Position numbers and translations under genes: made by a program
NCBI GenBank assembly: GCA_949752795.1
Contig: OX457074.1
Location: forward strand, 6,089,527-6,153,526
DNA length: 64,000 nucleotides
Direction of reading: 5' to 3'
Origin: Hyperoodon ampullatus
Lineage: Eukaryota > Chordata > Mammalia > Artiodactyla > Ziphiidae
The notes under the pieces: generated by a model
What the model saw: the letters and a program-made list of their open reading frames with translations, nothing else
Databases searched by the model: none
What the model was told of the DNA's origin: nothing
Shown here: piece after piece, positions 12,755 to 26,077 of the stretch
Layout: each line of letters opens with the position of its first letter
Numbering within the stretch: position 1 is the first letter of the stretch

Positions 12755-14050
12755 GGTGTGGGGAGGTGTTGTTTGGGGAAAGGGCAGGGAAGGACATGCC
12801 AGAATGAGCCGGGGCCTCCCCTGTAGGGAATCGTTGTTTAGGTCAGTGTCCTGGTGGTGGCCACTGTGAGCCTCCCCAGGCTCAACTACTTGGAAGAAAA
12901 AAAACTGAGACAATAAGTATCCTGAAAGGACACTCCAGCTGGATCTGGCACCATCCCTAAATCGATTTCAACCCAGTGTTCTTGTCAGACACCAAAGAAG
13001 TTAAACACCTACAAAAATAGAGCAGAAATCCACCCATGCTGTGACTGTTTCTCTTCCTTCATGCCTTCCTCTCCTTTCCTGAATTCGTTCCCTGTCACCT
13101 TTTCCAATCTTCCCTTAATAGCTTCCATTAAGTGTGTCTGTTTGAAGACTTCCTCTTCCCCACCTGCATCTGTTTGGCACCATTTTGCCAAATTTTGTTC
13201 TAAGAGAAAATGACTTAGCTTTGTGCTTGTCGTGCTTGAATGCTCTAGAATCCCTTTATGCAGCTCAGTTTTTAAATTTTCCTGAAGATCATTTAGCCAG
13301 TTTATGGAGAGTTAAGAGAATGGGCAAGTGATTTTATAGGGTTGGAGAGTTAAGACAGATTGAAGTAAGCACAGGGACTTTTTTTTGCTTTAGAGGTCCT
13401 TTTGGACCTTTCTTCATACCAGGTAGACAATAGCTTCTATTCAGAGAACCCACAGACATCTATAACCCAGACGGTACTGTGAGCGGTAAGACCCAGCCTC
13501 CCGTGGCTCCTGCCATTGCTAAGTCAATCCTCTGGGCATTCTCCCCTCTGTCTCTCTGAGGTTGACCCCTCAGTCTCCTCTGACCTTCTGATCACAGAGA
13601 GGCTACAAACTTTTGGTCAAGGAGTCCCAGTGGTAAAAGAATAGTTTTATAGGAAGGAATGGGATGATATTTTATCTCATAGGCTCAGGGGAAACCTTCA
13701 CCTGTTCATGTCCTCTGTCCTCAGCCATCAGGACTATGACACTTTATAAATATTGTTCTCAAATTCCAACATCTTAGGTGTCTCTAGATGAGGTCACAGT
13801 CTCCTGATCTGGAAAACTATTATATTGGACTCCATAATTTTCAGGTTCCCTTCGAGCTCTAATATGTAGCAATTTGGTTACTAAGTGCATCACTTTCTGG
13901 TCAGATTTAAGAAGTGTTTTATATTACAGTTAGGAGGTATTTCCTTTACTAGCCCGTAAGCTGCAAAAGTTCAGCACTTGTACTTAAGAACTGGGTAGAG
14001 TAATGCTTATTTGGTAGAAATCGTGCCAAATTAGAGGTTAGAAGTTAGAG
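10456..14050. other. Unique intergenic DNA
   Basis: No exon or convincing reading frame on either strand. A MIR-like scrap lies near 11,890-11,935 and a GT microsatellite at 12,719. This is where a normal keratin cluster would not yet carry a gene (KRT25 is about 44 kb from KRT24 in human, from memory). Confidence 0.5.
12719..12753. repeat. (GT)n microsatellite
   Basis: About 17 uninterrupted TG units. Confidence 0.95.
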
Positions 14051-14578
14051 GTCCTCCTTAACTGGCCTGTACATGTCCATTTCGAGAGGAAACCTGATAA
14101 AGATAGCTGACTGAGGAAGGGGGGCTTGCCTAGGAATTCTTCCAAGGCAACCTTCCAATCTGAGTAACAATTGACTAAGCACTCACCGTAGCCTGTTTCT
14201 TACCCTCTGCTTTGTCTTGACCTTGTTTGGTCCGGCTTCTCTCTTTTGTGCAGGCCCTTGATCTGCTTGCCCTCAAGCTTGAGCAAGTGCACACACACAC
14301 AAAAGGTGGAACATGCCCCCTTATCAACTTCTCCTGGGAATCATCTGGCCACAGAGAGACCCTTTTCCTGTCAGACCTCAGTGGTCATTCCTCCTTGCTT
14401 GCCCTGCTTCCTCTCCAAAGATTCTGCTTTTCTCTGCCTGCCTCCTCTTTTACTCTATAAAAGAAAACCCTTTTTCTGTGTGATTTTGACACACTTGCAG
14501 ATTTCTGAGATCACAGCACTCTCCCTGTTGCAAGAGTCTTTCTAACGAAAGTCCTCCTTATTTGTTTTTATTTGACAC
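14051..14578 (+). mobile_element. Probable old solo LTR
   Basis: CT-rich body, then TATAAAAG at about 14,456, then a stretch typical of LTR R/U5 (GATCACAGCACTCTCCC... TTGCAAGAGTC). No internal retroviral region is visible. Ends are not certain and the family is not named. Confidence 0.4.
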
Positions 14579-14599
14579 AATAAGAATTCAATAATAAAA

Positions 14600-15110
14600 A
14601 GACAACCAGAACAACCTTAATTTGTAAATGCAGATACATTCTCCTAAATAACTCTTGGACCAAAGGAAATCAAAGCTGATGTTACAAACCAACTTGAAAG
14701 TAATGAAAAGAAGAAAACTTTGTACCTGGACTTTTGGCTTGTAGCTGAAATTATAGAGGAAAATTTATGCCTCACATGGCTGCATTATTAAAGAGAGACT
14801 AATAATGAAGAAACTTACTACAAATTTTTTAAAGAACAACAAGATCAAATGGATGAAAAATAAATTAATAAAAATAAGAGCTGACATCATTGAGATAGAA
14901 AGTAACAAATACATACAGACGCTCAAAAACTGGTTCTTTAAAGAGACCATTAAAATAGATGACCTCTTTGTGACCCTGGTTAAGGAAAAGAGAGAGAGAT
15001 TCAAAATGTATACGATTAGAAGAAACAATTAGAAAGATTAGAAATGGGAAAGGAGACATAACTATGGGTAGAGGAAAGGTTAAAATAATTATAAAAGAAT
15101 GCCATGTACA
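14600..15110 (+). mobile_element. Ancient L1/HAL1 ORF2 fragment
   Basis: The plus-strand frame reads LKNWFFKETIKIDDLF...KRERF and then RNGKGDI, the conserved end of the L1 endonuclease/RT linker, with stops. Very diverged. Confidence 0.6.
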
Positions 15111-16059
15111 AGTTAATGGAACACACTTTGGAGATCTTTCTAGTACTTAGCCAAACTGTTATTTGCCCATGAGTGATCTCCGTGCTCATCAGACCCGTCC
15201 CACCAAGGCTCATCCCAGGCACAGAAACTGGGTAAGGCTCAGGTAGACAGTCTACCTGCACTGGCCCCGGGGCATAAGGCTGACCCCTGGAGAACAGAGC
15301 TGTTGAGAAACCATTGCAGATCTGTGTCCTCAGATGGGAAGGGCTCACAGGACAAGTCTGAATAGAGAGGCTGTAGATCTGGGCCAGGCTTGGGAGGGTT
15401 GGCTGTGGGCTTAGGACCCAGGGGGCCAGCCTGTATGGTTACTGTTTTGTGGAGGGAACCCGTGGGAATGCTGACTCAGAAGCCAGAGCTTTTCAGGAAG
15501 GGAGAAAAGGGACAAGATTCAGCTCTGATGACTAGATGAGTGAGAAACAGGTCCCAGCAAGCAGTTGTTCTCCTTCGATGCCTGTGCCCTGGAGGGAGAC
15601 AGAGAAACCAGGTGTCCGGGAATCCTTGGTTGAAGGGTACCTGGTAAGCCTAGCATCCTTCCCCAGTGGCGTTCAACAGCAAGTCCAGGGCCTACCATTG
15701 CCCTTCTGGGTGCAGAGTGGACACAAGTATTTCTAAAAAGGGCAAATGGATGATGTTTATGTACTAACCCATCACCTCTTCATGGTAGGTGACTGGGTAT
15801 TTCTAGAAGCCCTTTGACGTGATTAGTCCTGGAGCCAAGGACCCAAACCATGCCCTGTTCTCTTCTTTCCATGTATCCACATTTTACCACAGTTCAAACC
15901 CTGCTTCTTCTAGAATGCTTTTCTTGCCCCACCCACAAATTCCTAACTTACCAGCTTCTCTTACCCACACACGTCTTCTTTCTTAATTGTTCTTAAAAGT
16001 TTCTACCACATTTCTTACCACTTGGCTACTCTTTTAGTTTTTTCTTAAAAATGAAAAAA
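15111..16059. other. Unique intergenic DNA
   Basis: No gene seen. The open frames of 60-110 codons here lack any recognisable domain. Confidence 0.5.
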
Positions 16060-16780
16060 AGGAACATTGTAAAAACTTTTAAATATACAGATGGTTTTTT
16101 GTTGAAGATTTAAAAATTTTACCAGTAGTACATATTTATTTCAGAAAAATTAGAAAATGTATATAAACATGTAGCTGGAATAAACATCACCCATATTTCC
16201 ATTACCCATGAATAGACACTGTTAACATTTATATGTATATTGTTTCAAATTTTTAATAAGCATGTATATAATTTGCATACAATTATTTTTCTTGTACAAG
16301 TAGATGACACTGTATTTATTGTCTTGAAACTCTACTTTTCATTTCTCAATTGATGACTGACATCTTTTCAGGTCAATACATGAACCTGAACATTCTTAAT
16401 GGCTGCCTGAGACTCCTCTGATGGACTCTGATGGGTGTTTTCTAACAGTCTGTTGATACTTCATTGTTGGATATTTTATTATGCTTAATTTTTCACTATG
16501 ATAAATACTGCTAGGAGGAATGGACATATAATAAATAACTGATTATTTAAGAATAAATTCCTATAAATGGAGTTGCTGGTATATTCTTTACTTAAAGGCT
16601 TTTGATACCTGTTGCTGAGTTGTTCTCATGAAGTTTTTGTTAATTTATTGATACATTCCATCCAGCAATGTATTAGTGCCTTTTGTCTACACCCTTGCAA
16701 AAATGAGTACTATCATTAAACAAACTGGACCTGTTTTGATGCCTTTCTTTGATTACTAGAGATGTTGGGCATTGGGCACT
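16060..16780 (-). mobile_element. Ancient L1M-type fragment
   Basis: Degraded reverse copy of the old-L1 text 'ATTGTTGGATATTTTATTATG ... ATAAATGGAGTTGCTGG'. The SINE at 16,781 is inserted near its end. Confidence 0.45.
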
Positions 16781-16993
16781 TTTTTTTTTTTTTTTTTTTT
16801 GCGGTATGCGGGCCTCTCACTGCTGTGGCCTCTCCCATTGCAGAGCACAGGCTCCGGGCGCACAGGCTCAGCGGCCATGGCTCACGGGCCCAGCCGCTCC
16901 GCGGCATGTGGGATCTTCCCAGACCGGGGCACGAACCCGCGTCCCCTGCATCGGCAGGCGGACTCTCAACCACAGCGCCACCAGGGAAGCCCC
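16781..16993 (-). mobile_element. CHR-type SINE
   Basis: T20 at the left, intact body. Target duplication ATTGGGCACTTTTT / ACTGGGCACTTTTT. Confidence 0.93.
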
Positions 16994-17438
16994 CACTGGG
17001 CACTTTTTAATGTTTGTTGGCCATTCATACTTTATGAAGTACTTATGTGTATCACGTACCCATAGATCTGTTCATGAATTTATATATTGGGGACATCAGT
17101 CCTTGAACAGCCATATATAAGTACAGTGAAAACCCCTGGTACCATGTGGCATTGCTGAAAAATTTAGACATAAAGTGATTGGCTGTTGGCGCTCATTCTG
17201 CATCCATCCCCCAAGAAGGTGGGCTAAAGCTTGTAATTTTCTGCGGTGAGGAGGGGCGATATGGCTGGTGGACAGGCAGGGCTAGGGGGCAGTGGTTAGG
17301 GAAGGGGAGTTTCAGGAATGGGGAAGTTGAGGATGAGTCAGGCCAGCTAAACAGGCTGCGGATTCCTGGAACTGCTGCTTTCTTGGAAGTCAGCTGGTCC
17401 CGGAATTCTCTCCTGGTTTTAGACATAGAAGACAGCTG

Positions 17439-17454
17439 CCAGCAGGTGGCGCCA
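17439..17454 (+). promoter_or_regulatory. Candidate CTCF site
   Basis: CCAGCAGGTGGCGCCA fits the vertebrate CTCF core (CCASYAGRKGGCRS) at every position. It lies in non-repeat DNA with a locally raised GC content. Binding is inferred. Confidence 0.55.
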
Positions 17455-18384
17455 AACTGCAGATGGCAGAAGATGTAAATTGCACAGCCCAAATCTGTAG
17501 TTGCCTGACTGGCTAGATGCTTGGATGCTCCTTTGCGTTGGGATGGATTTTTACCGTATTCTATTAAGGTTTAAAAGGTTTTTAAACTAAGTTAAAACAG
17601 AGAAAAAACTATACTTCTATTTTCTCTGATTCTTTTCATTAAAATGAACCTAGAAGAAAATGATTGTTTTGAAAGTGAGGTAGAAAGGCATTGAGGCATG
17701 GTGCTATTTTGTGATGTCTCTTTCTTCAATTTGGTTTTCATATTCATTTATAGATCAGCACTCGTCAAAGTTTTCAAAACATCAGCTGGGCAATTGACCT
17801 CCATTCTTTTCTGTAGATAAAGCTTATTTTCATACCAATGCTTTGGGAAAGTGGTTCAAGTAAGAATATTTCTAAAATGTTTTCTATTAAATTATATACA
17901 CTTTCTGCTATCTAGTCCAAAGACTTTAGGCAAGTTTTGAATAATTCTCTAGCACTTAGAAAGGGATGAAGAATGCATAATAATTTAGACCAATTTATTT
18001 CTTTTAAAATTAAAAAATTAAGACCCAGAGTGATGATTTAAGATTTAAAAGTAGTTAATGGTATTGCTTAAATAAAGCTCCAAGGCATCTGCATTTTAAT
18101 TTGTTTATTTATTCATAAGATAAAGAATATTCCCCATCACATTGCTTTGTAGATTTTGGTGTTGTGTTCAAAAAGGAAATGGGAGCAAAATGTCTGTCTG
18201 AATAAACTGGAGTCATATCTTCCTGCTGCACCATAAGATTTTCAAAATTAGATTTGGGAATTTTGATAGCTTCAGAATCATTTATTTTGGGGAAAGGATA
18301 AGTTTAATAACTGCTTTCTTAATTGCTCACATTATATATTGTATAACAAGGTAATATGATTGTTTCAAATTCATTGCATTGTTT

Positions 18385-18441
18385 CTGATTAATATAATCA
18401 GAATATATATATGTATTCTGAATATATATATTCAGAATATA
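18385..18441. repeat. AT-rich inverted repeat
   Basis: CTGAATATATATATTCAG (18418-18435) is a perfect 18-base palindrome inside a wider imperfect one (CTGATTAAT... CAGAATA... TATTCTG). Confidence 0.8.
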
Positions 18442-18449
18442 ATATGTCT

Positions 18450-18680
18450 GTGCTATTGCTTCATTCATTTACCATTCACCTATTACTCTATTCACTTATG
18501 ATTGTATTTGCTTATTAGTCTATTATTTATTATTCAATTTGTTATATTTAGTTATCAATTATTGTTTGTTTATTCTATTACCTAATTTCTATTTATAATT
18601 CTATTATTTATCTTATTTTATTATTTTATTTTATCGTTTATCATTCTATTATTAGTTTATATTTTATACACCAGTAATAA
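18450..18680. repeat. Degenerate TTATT/CTATT low-complexity tract
   Basis: Loose repetition of TTATT, CTATT and ATTCA words over about 230 bases. Confidence 0.6.
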
Positions 18681-19660
18681 GTCAATTTTTATCAATTATT
18701 AACTGAGCATCTTGCAAAAAATACTCTGCTAGATCTTGGGAATAAAACTGACATGTCACAGTCCCTAATCTCAAAGAACTTGTGAATAATTTTTGTTGTG
18801 TTTTATATGATCACAGCAAGTCTTCTCTTATGTAACTTTCACAATGTTGAGAAAGTGTCAGAAAAATAATTCACTTGTTTTTTCTTTTTTTTACTAAGAA
18901 ACAATAGAGATTATTTACTGTCTCCATAGTTGACTAGACTCTTGGTTGTAGACTCATAGTGATACAACTAGACTCATAGTTGTAGACTCTAGGTTGCTGA
19001 TGGCTTATTTATCATCTTCCCTTGCTTACAAACAGCTGCCCTAGTTAGAGACCCAATTTCCGTGTAGCATGGTCCTTTCAGCTCACCTTCCCATCCTACT
19101 ACGTACTTCACACCACCTTCTGTCACAGACTTCTATTATATCCTGCTACCCAGCAGTAGAAACCAGATTTTCTCTCTAGTGTTGCTGCTGAAGTTTTGAG
19201 CTGCTGCCCTGCTGCGAAAACCAAGACCCCATCTGTCACCTGCTGCCAAAGACTTGTGGCACCTCCATAAGGCCCATTAGTCCAAATTTCTTTCCACCAT
19301 AAAGCTGTCGGGGCCAATGTGGGCAATGCTGGAGAGGAGAACACCTATGTTCCTGCTGTTGGGCGCTCCAAGTCATTCTAGAGTGCCAATATCTTTAGTG
19401 GTATGTCCTTTCTATATTAAATTCAACAAGCATTTATCGAGCACTTACTCTGATTGATAATGTGCTGGGAACCAGGAATAGTACATCAACAGATCTGCAT
19501 AATTTCAGGTCAGCTACATGTGGTTAAAATAAGCTAGTGTGGAATTTTATAACTAGTTATAACATTGTTTCTAAGAAAATATATTCAAGTTCCCAAAGGC
19601 CAGCATGGCATGGAGCCTAAAGGATCCTGGAGTCACATTTTTGCACTTCCACCTCCCCAG

Positions 19661-19860
19661 TTATTATCTGGCTATTTATCAGCTGTGTGATGTTGAGAAA
19701 ATTACTTAACATCTATGTACCTTTGTGTTTCTTCATCTGTAAAATGAAGACATTAGTTCCTACTTCATAGAGTTGTCATAAGGATTAAACAAATTATATT
19801 CGTAAAGGACCAGGAATAATACGTGACATATGGTAAGTGTGAAATGTGTTTGTTACATAG
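19661..19860 (+). mobile_element. MIR SINE
   Basis: Keeps the MIR order: CAGCTGTGTGATGTTGAGAA, ACTTAACATCT, CATCTGTAAAATGAAGA, ATAGAGTTGTCATAAGGATT. Confidence 0.8.
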
Positions 19861-20565
19861 AAAAGTTTATAAACAACTCATGGAATACAACCCCCTTTTG
19901 AACAGAAGACTGCTTTTGTTTTTAATGACAAGTTGAGGTAATCAATAACCACTCTGTCATTGCCCATTTAAAAATAGCTCCCAAATTTTGATCACTAGCA
20001 ACAGTTACCTAAAAAATAGAAGGCAAGATTATGTATATGTTGCGATGCATTAGGTTTTATTTTAAAAATCCCACAAAACTATTACCTGTAGGAAAGAGGT
20101 TGAGGAGTGTAGGTTTCTTGCTTGACTCATTAATTCTTCAATTACTGAATATTTGCTGTAATCTCTGGCTGGACCAAATCTCTATTGATTTTGATTTTCG
20201 AATCAGCAGCTTGTTTATCCTATATTCTGATAACTGAGGTTCCAAATGGTATGTTTTTCACCTGGGAAAAGCCTGCTGTTGTAGATCCCAGTCATTACAT
20301 CATGACACTGCCTTAACTGTAGGAGTGTTTATCACCATGGAAACCTATACTTACACCTACACCACTATCCCTAATTGGCATCGTGTCATTTTTCAAGTTC
20401 TAATGACTCATCAGATTCAAGACTTTTTGCCCTTTAAATAAGAAATCATTTTCTTGTCTAATCTCTTCTGCTATTCATGCTTGCATTTCTACATCACTTT
20501 TGTGGTTTTCAGCCCTTCAGCCTACGTATTAGAGGGTAAGTAAATGCTTATGAGTGATGTGACAG
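19861..20565. other. Unique intergenic DNA
   Basis: No gene seen. Confidence 0.5.
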
Positions 20566-20580
20566 GCGGTCAGGAAATTT

Positions 20581-20872
20581 ATTTATTTATTTATTTGTTT
20601 ATTTATTTTTGGCTGTCTTGGGTCTTCGTTTCTGTGCGAGGGCTTTCTCTAGTTGCAGCGAGTGGGGGCCACTCTTCATAGCGGTGCGTGGGCCTCTCAC
20701 TATCGTGGCCTCTCTTGTTGTGGAGCACAGGCTCCAGACGCACAGGCTCAGTAGTTGTGGCTCACAGGCCTAGTTGCTCCGTGGCATGTGGGAGTTTCCC
20801 AGACCAGGGCTCGAACCCGTGTCCCCTCCATTGGCAGGCAGATTCTCAACCACTGAGCCACCAGGGAAGCCT
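20581..20872 (-). mobile_element. Long-form CHR SINE
   Basis: (TTTA)n tail, body, and the 15-base target duplication GCGGTCAGGAAATTT at 20566-20580 and 20873-20887. Confidence 0.93.
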
Positions 20873-20887
20873 GCGGTCAGGAAATTT

Positions 20888-22337
20888 TACAGAGACGGAA
20901 ACTGAAGCTCGAAAGTTATGTTTTCCTTTATGTAATACAATTCGTTGGTACACGAAGCAGGATTAGAACCTGGGGTCTCTTGACTCTGCCCAAAGCTCAT
21001 TTCATTATGTCAAAGTAAGCACAGGGCTGACACACTTTGCTCCAGGTGACCACCCTCGCTGAGGGTGTCCCTGACCACCCACTCACCTGGAAGAGATCCT
21101 AGCTGAGGATGTCACACCTGAAGAGATGAAGTTTATCTGAAGAACGTGGATCTTCTAGTTTTCAGGATTCCTTACACAGTGTTTTCTCCTTAAATTCTGC
21201 CCCTTTGGAGCAATTTAAAAATTATCACTGGATATTTTATATTTTGTATTAGTTTATTTCTTTGCGAAAGACAGAGCTTTTTTGTATGTGTGTTTGTATG
21301 TGTATGTGACAGGCAGATGTGGTAAAGCAAGTTTTAAAATGAAAATTGTAATCTTGATAATTTAAAAATTAAAATCCATTGTTCTCTCAGTACTGTCTAT
21401 AAATATACCCCTTTTTACATCAAGCAGGTAAAAGGCCCTGATGGACCATGGCAGCTGCATTCCTCTTCCCTTTCTGGAAAGCTTTCAGCCACTTCCTGCC
21501 TTAGACACTAGGTCAGGAGTGTTAACCGCCTTGCCGGGTGGTATCTCCTACCTGAGCAGGAACACCTTGGCCTTGCTGGGCACCACATTCCTGCAGGCGT
21601 GAGCATCACAGGCAGTAGGATCAGGAGCTATGCTTTCTCTGTTCTTTTTGTAGTCTTGCCATTTTGGCAACACATTCATTGGAATTAGGTCATTTTTTTC
21701 TCCTAAATGCTTCTGTTTTAATTGGCTGATTTATTCAATTCAGTGCCTGAGCCTTATCATAAAGTAGGGAGAGTTATTATTCAGCTTTAAAAGGATTGAT
21801 AAGATTATCTCTCTCATTCTGAGTACCAGGGATGATGCTAAATCAACCCCTTCATCCTTTGGGGCCTCAGGCCCTGCTGGGGAAACTTGGGAGGGACTCC
21901 ATAGACTCCATAACCTCTAAGCTCTCCTATGTGGCTCTCTTGACCCCCACTGTTGCTCCCTTTGTGGCCCTGAGTGTTGTGACGTGCCCCCTCCTCTCTG
22001 GAGATATAAGTAATAAAAATCTTCTTTCAATGGTATTGGCCTCTCTGAATTGTCACTCAGTTGCACCACTACATTAAATCCTGGGTAGAATTTTAATACA
22101 GTCCACAAGCTACCACTCTGTCTATTGTCTTTAAGGCACTTAGCAGCATCTGATGTCCTCTTGTTTGTTCACTTGCCTGTGCTCTGTGTCACTCCATTAG
22201 CGTGTAAGCTCTATGAAAGCAGGAGTGGGATTTGTCTGGATTCCCATAGATCCCTGGTCCCTAGGATTGCAGTGGGCACTTAATTGATGTGTACTTTTTT
22301 TGGCCACATCAATGAATAACAGACACCAGGATTATTA

Positions 22338-22375
<38 letters not shown>

Positions 22376-22640
22376 CCTGTGCTCATACTGACCTATCTAC
22401 ATTCCTCTACAAAGATCAGAAAACAAATGGGACTGAGTAAAATATGAAAGCACCAGTTATACATTCTCACTTAATGTTTGTGAGCACTCTCCAAACAGCA
22501 TGGTGATATACGTTTTAAAAGAACAAGTCAGAGATGTTTGCCGAGGTAATGACTATTACATGTCAGTTTCAACATCGTCACCCTCCTTCCTCTTAGATTA
22601 TTCCCATAACTGAATATAAATCCACCATTTGGGCAGTTTT
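20888..22640. other. Unique intergenic DNA, some LTR- or MIR3/L2-like scraps
   Basis: No gene. 21,840-22,080 has an LTR-like end (AATAAAAATCTTC... ), not secure. 22,130-22,290 resembles MIR3/L2. An (AT)n tract lies at 22,335-22,375. Confidence 0.4.
22335..22375. repeat. (AT)n microsatellite
   Basis: Alternating AT with a few TT interruptions. Confidence 0.9.
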
Positions 22641-22993
22641 TTTTTAAATTTATTATTTATTTATTTATTTTGGCTGCGTTGGGTTTTTGTTGCTGCGTGC
22701 GGTCTTTCTCTAGTTGTGGTGAGTGGGAGCTACTCTTCATTGCAGTGCACGGGCTTCTCATTGTGGTGGCTTCTCTTGTTGCAAAGCATGGCCTCTAGGT
22801 GCGTGGCCTTCAGTAGTTGTGGCATGTGGGTTCAGTAGTTGTGGCCCATGGGCTCTAGCGCACAGGCTCAGTAGTTGTGGCACACGGGCTTAGTTGCTCC
22901 ATGGCCTGTGGGATCTTCCCGGACCAGGGCTCAAACCCATGTCCCCTACACTGGCAGGCAGGTTCTTAACCACTGTGCCACCAGGGAAGTCCC
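22641..22993 (-). mobile_element. Long-form CHR SINE
   Basis: (TTTA)n tail and body. Target duplication TGGGCAGTTTT at 22630-22640 and 22994-23004. Confidence 0.93.
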
Positions 22994-23004
22994 TGGGCAG
23001 TTTT

Positions 23005-23974
23005 ATTGTCTCTGTAGGTCTATGTGGATATAACTTTAAGCCTAGGAAAGGACAGATGCAATTTTATAAGATTTGGTTTCCCCTTGAAGGAAGACCTTAT
23101 CTGGTAAGACATCTGTGTAAACATCTGAAAATTCTCACAGCTGCTGTGAGTAAACTCTCCAGTGACCTAAGAATGAGGTGGTGGTGGCAGCAACAGTGAC
23201 AGAAGGAAGACAGACATCTCATTAGGGAGCAGTGCTGGCATGCTGACCCCAGTGTATTTTCAGAGTGGAGGCTCTGAACATGTTCCCAGAATGTGGTCTT
23301 CTTTCTACAACATAATTATCATTAAATTTCAAGAATGCTTTCCAAATGAAGTAGTATTATTATTGAACAAGAGTTTTACTGCTGAGAAAATTCTTGGTTA
23401 TTGTTATTGAATGAATGGGAAGGGTGGCACGGAAACCACCAAGTGGCGTAAAATCAAAAAGTATTTTCTATTTGGCAGGGAGTGTCTTTCTGTTCTCATT
23501 GATGGAGGAGGCTGCATTTCTGGGGACTCATGGTACTCTCTTCTGACTTTGATACCTCTGCACCCTCCCGGTTTCCTCTGACCCATTCTCCTAATTCATC
23601 ACTATCTGCATCCTTCTCCCCTGCTCAGCACAGACCTCTGCTCTTCACTCTCTGGAGAATTCTTTATTCTCATCTGCATTCAGGGCCTCAGTGGCCACCT
23701 CCCTCCTGTGGAATCTGAAACCCACCTCCTGCTCCCGTTCATTTTCTTCCTTTAGGAAATGATTCACTTGTCCTGACCTCAGTGCCCATATTCCAAATTC
23801 ATCTCACCATCTTCCATTCTACTGACATCCTCTTTCACTTTGCTACTTCTCCCAACAGCGTTGCCGTCTTCTAGCCATATTTCCTTAAAATCTTGGCAGC
23901 ATTTTTGGCAACTGTTTAAAAAAGTTTTTTAATTGTAAAATATCTTATATGCAAAGGATTTAAAAATTATCTGC
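23005..23974. other. Unique intergenic DNA
   Basis: No exon seen. 23,560-23,880 is pyrimidine-rich and may be an unrecognised old repeat. Confidence 0.45.
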
Positions 23975-26077
23975 GTAAATACTACTAAATAACCAAGAGA
24001 TCACTGAAGAAATCAAAGAGGAAATCAAAGAGTACCTAGAAACAAATGACAATGAAAACACAATGACCCAAAACATATGGGATGCAGCAAAAGCAGTTAT
24101 AAGAGGGAAGTTTATAGCAATACAATCCTACCTCAAGAAACAAGAAAAATCTCAAACAACCTAACCTTACACTTAAAGCAATTAGAGAAAGAAGAAGAAG
24201 AACAACAACAACAAAAAGAAAACCCCCAAAGTTAGTAGAAGGAAAGAAATCATAAAGATCAGATCAGAAATAAATGAAAAAGAAATGAAGGAAACAATAG
24301 CAAGGATCAATAAAACTAAAAGCTGGTTCTTTGAGAAGATAAACGAAATTGATAAAGCATTAGCCAAACTCATCAAGAAAAAAAGGAAGCAGACTAAAAT
24401 CAATAGAATTAGAAATGAAAAGGAGAAATGAAAAGTTAAAAACTGACACTGCAGAAATACAAAGGATCATAAGAGACTACTACAAGCAGCTATATGCCAA
24501 TAGAATGGACAACCTGGAAGAAATGGACAAATTCTTAGAAAAGTACAACCTTCCAAGACTGAACCAGGAACAAATAGAAAACATGAACAGAATAATCACA
24601 AGCACTGAAATTGAAACTGTGATTTAAAATCTTCCAAGAAACAAAAGCCCAGGGCCAGATGGCTTCATAGGTGAATTCTATCAAACATTTAGAGAAGAGC
24701 TAACACCTATCCTTCTCAAACTCTTCCAAAATATAGCAGAAGGAGGAGCACTCCCAAACTCATTCCACGAGGGCACTATCACCCTGATACCAAAAACCAG
24801 ACAAAGATATCACAAAAAAAGAAAATTACAGGCCATATCACTGATGAACATAGATGCAAAAATCCTCAACAAAATACTAGCAAACAGAATCCAACAACAC
24901 ATTGTAAGGATCACACACCATGATCAAGTGGGGTTTACCTCAGGAATGCGAAGATTCTTCAACATACGCAAATCAATCAATGTGATACACCATATTAACA
25001 AATTGAAGGATAAAAACCATATGGTCATCTCAATAGATACAGAAAAAGCTTTCAACAAAATTCAACACCCATTTATGATAAAAAGTCTCCAGAAAGTGGG
25101 CAAGAGGAACCTACCTCAACATAATAAAAGCCATATATGACAAACCCACAGCAAACATCATGCTCAATGGTGAAAAACTGAAAGCATTTCCTCTAAGGTC
25201 AGGAGCAAGACAAGGGTGCCCACTCTCACCACTGTCATTCAGCATAGTTTTGGAAGTTTCAGCCATGGCAGTCAGACAAGAAAAAGAAATAAAAGCAATC
25301 CAAATTGGAAAAGAAGAAGTAAAACTGGCACTGTTTGTAGATGACATGATACTATACACAGAAAATCCTAAGATTGCCACCAGTAAACTACTAGAGCTAA
25401 TCAACGAATTCAGTAAAGTCGCAGGATAGAAAATTCATACACAGAAATCTCTTTTATTCCTATACACTAACAACGAGAAATTAAGGAAACAATCCCATTT
25501 ACCATCACAACAAAAAGAATAAAAAACCTAGGAATAAACCTATCTAAGGAGGCAAAAGACCTGTACTCAGAAAACTATAAAACACTGATGAAAGAAATCA
25601 AAGATAACATAAACAGATGGAGAGATATACCATGTTCCTGGATTGGAAGAATCAATATTGTGAAAATGACTATACTACCCAAAGCAATCTACAGGTTCAG
25701 TGCAATCCCTATCAAATTACCAGTGACATTTTTCACAGAACTAGAACAAGAAATTTTACAATTTGTATGGAAATACAAAAGACCCCGAATAGCCAAAGCA
25801 ATATTGAGAAAGAAAAATGGAGCTGGAGGAATCAGGCTCCCTGACTTCAGACTATACTACAAAGCTACAGTAAACAAGACAGTATGGTACTGGCATAAAA
25901 ACAGACATCTAGATCAATGGTACAGGATAGAAAGCCCAGAGATAAACCCACACACATATGGTCACCTTATCTTTGATAAAGGAGGCAGGAATGTACAGTG
26001 GAGAAAGGACAGCCTCTTCAATAAGTGGTGCTGGGAAAACTGGACAGGTACATGTGAAAGTATGAGATTAGATCACT
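23975..26077 (+). mobile_element. L1 ORF2 segment, truncated at both ends
   Basis: Starts inside ORF2 (ACTAAATAACCAAGAGATCA). It passes through the reverse-transcriptase region ([12 protein letters not shown] near 25,340) and stops at ...GATTAGATCACTCC, where a SINE fragment follows. Frames are broken in several places. It has no 3'UTR and no A-tail. Confidence 0.88.

Larger units (their letters stand above)
16994..19660. other. Unique intergenic DNA, with a GC-raised patch at 17,180-17,500
   Basis: No exon recognised. It holds a CTCF candidate (17,439), an AT palindrome (18,418) and a TTATT-type low-complexity run (18,450-18,680). A 73-codon minus frame at 19,344-19,123 has no known domain. 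Confidence 0.5.

Noticed and set aside
16716..17120. Overlapping frames of 80-120 codons on both strands
   Set aside because: They lie in the CHR SINE. The same peptides recur at every SINE copy (for example 26,950, 36,100, 43,650, 44,520, 51,500, 62,270).
19123..19344. 73-codon minus frame with Trp- and Gly-containing peptide
   Set aside because: No domain, no start context or splice signals; probably chance or old repeat.
10456..23974. Possible remains of KRT25-KRT28 exons
   Set aside because: I searched by eye for the helix start and end motifs and typical exon borders on both strands and found none; a profile search could still find weaker traces.
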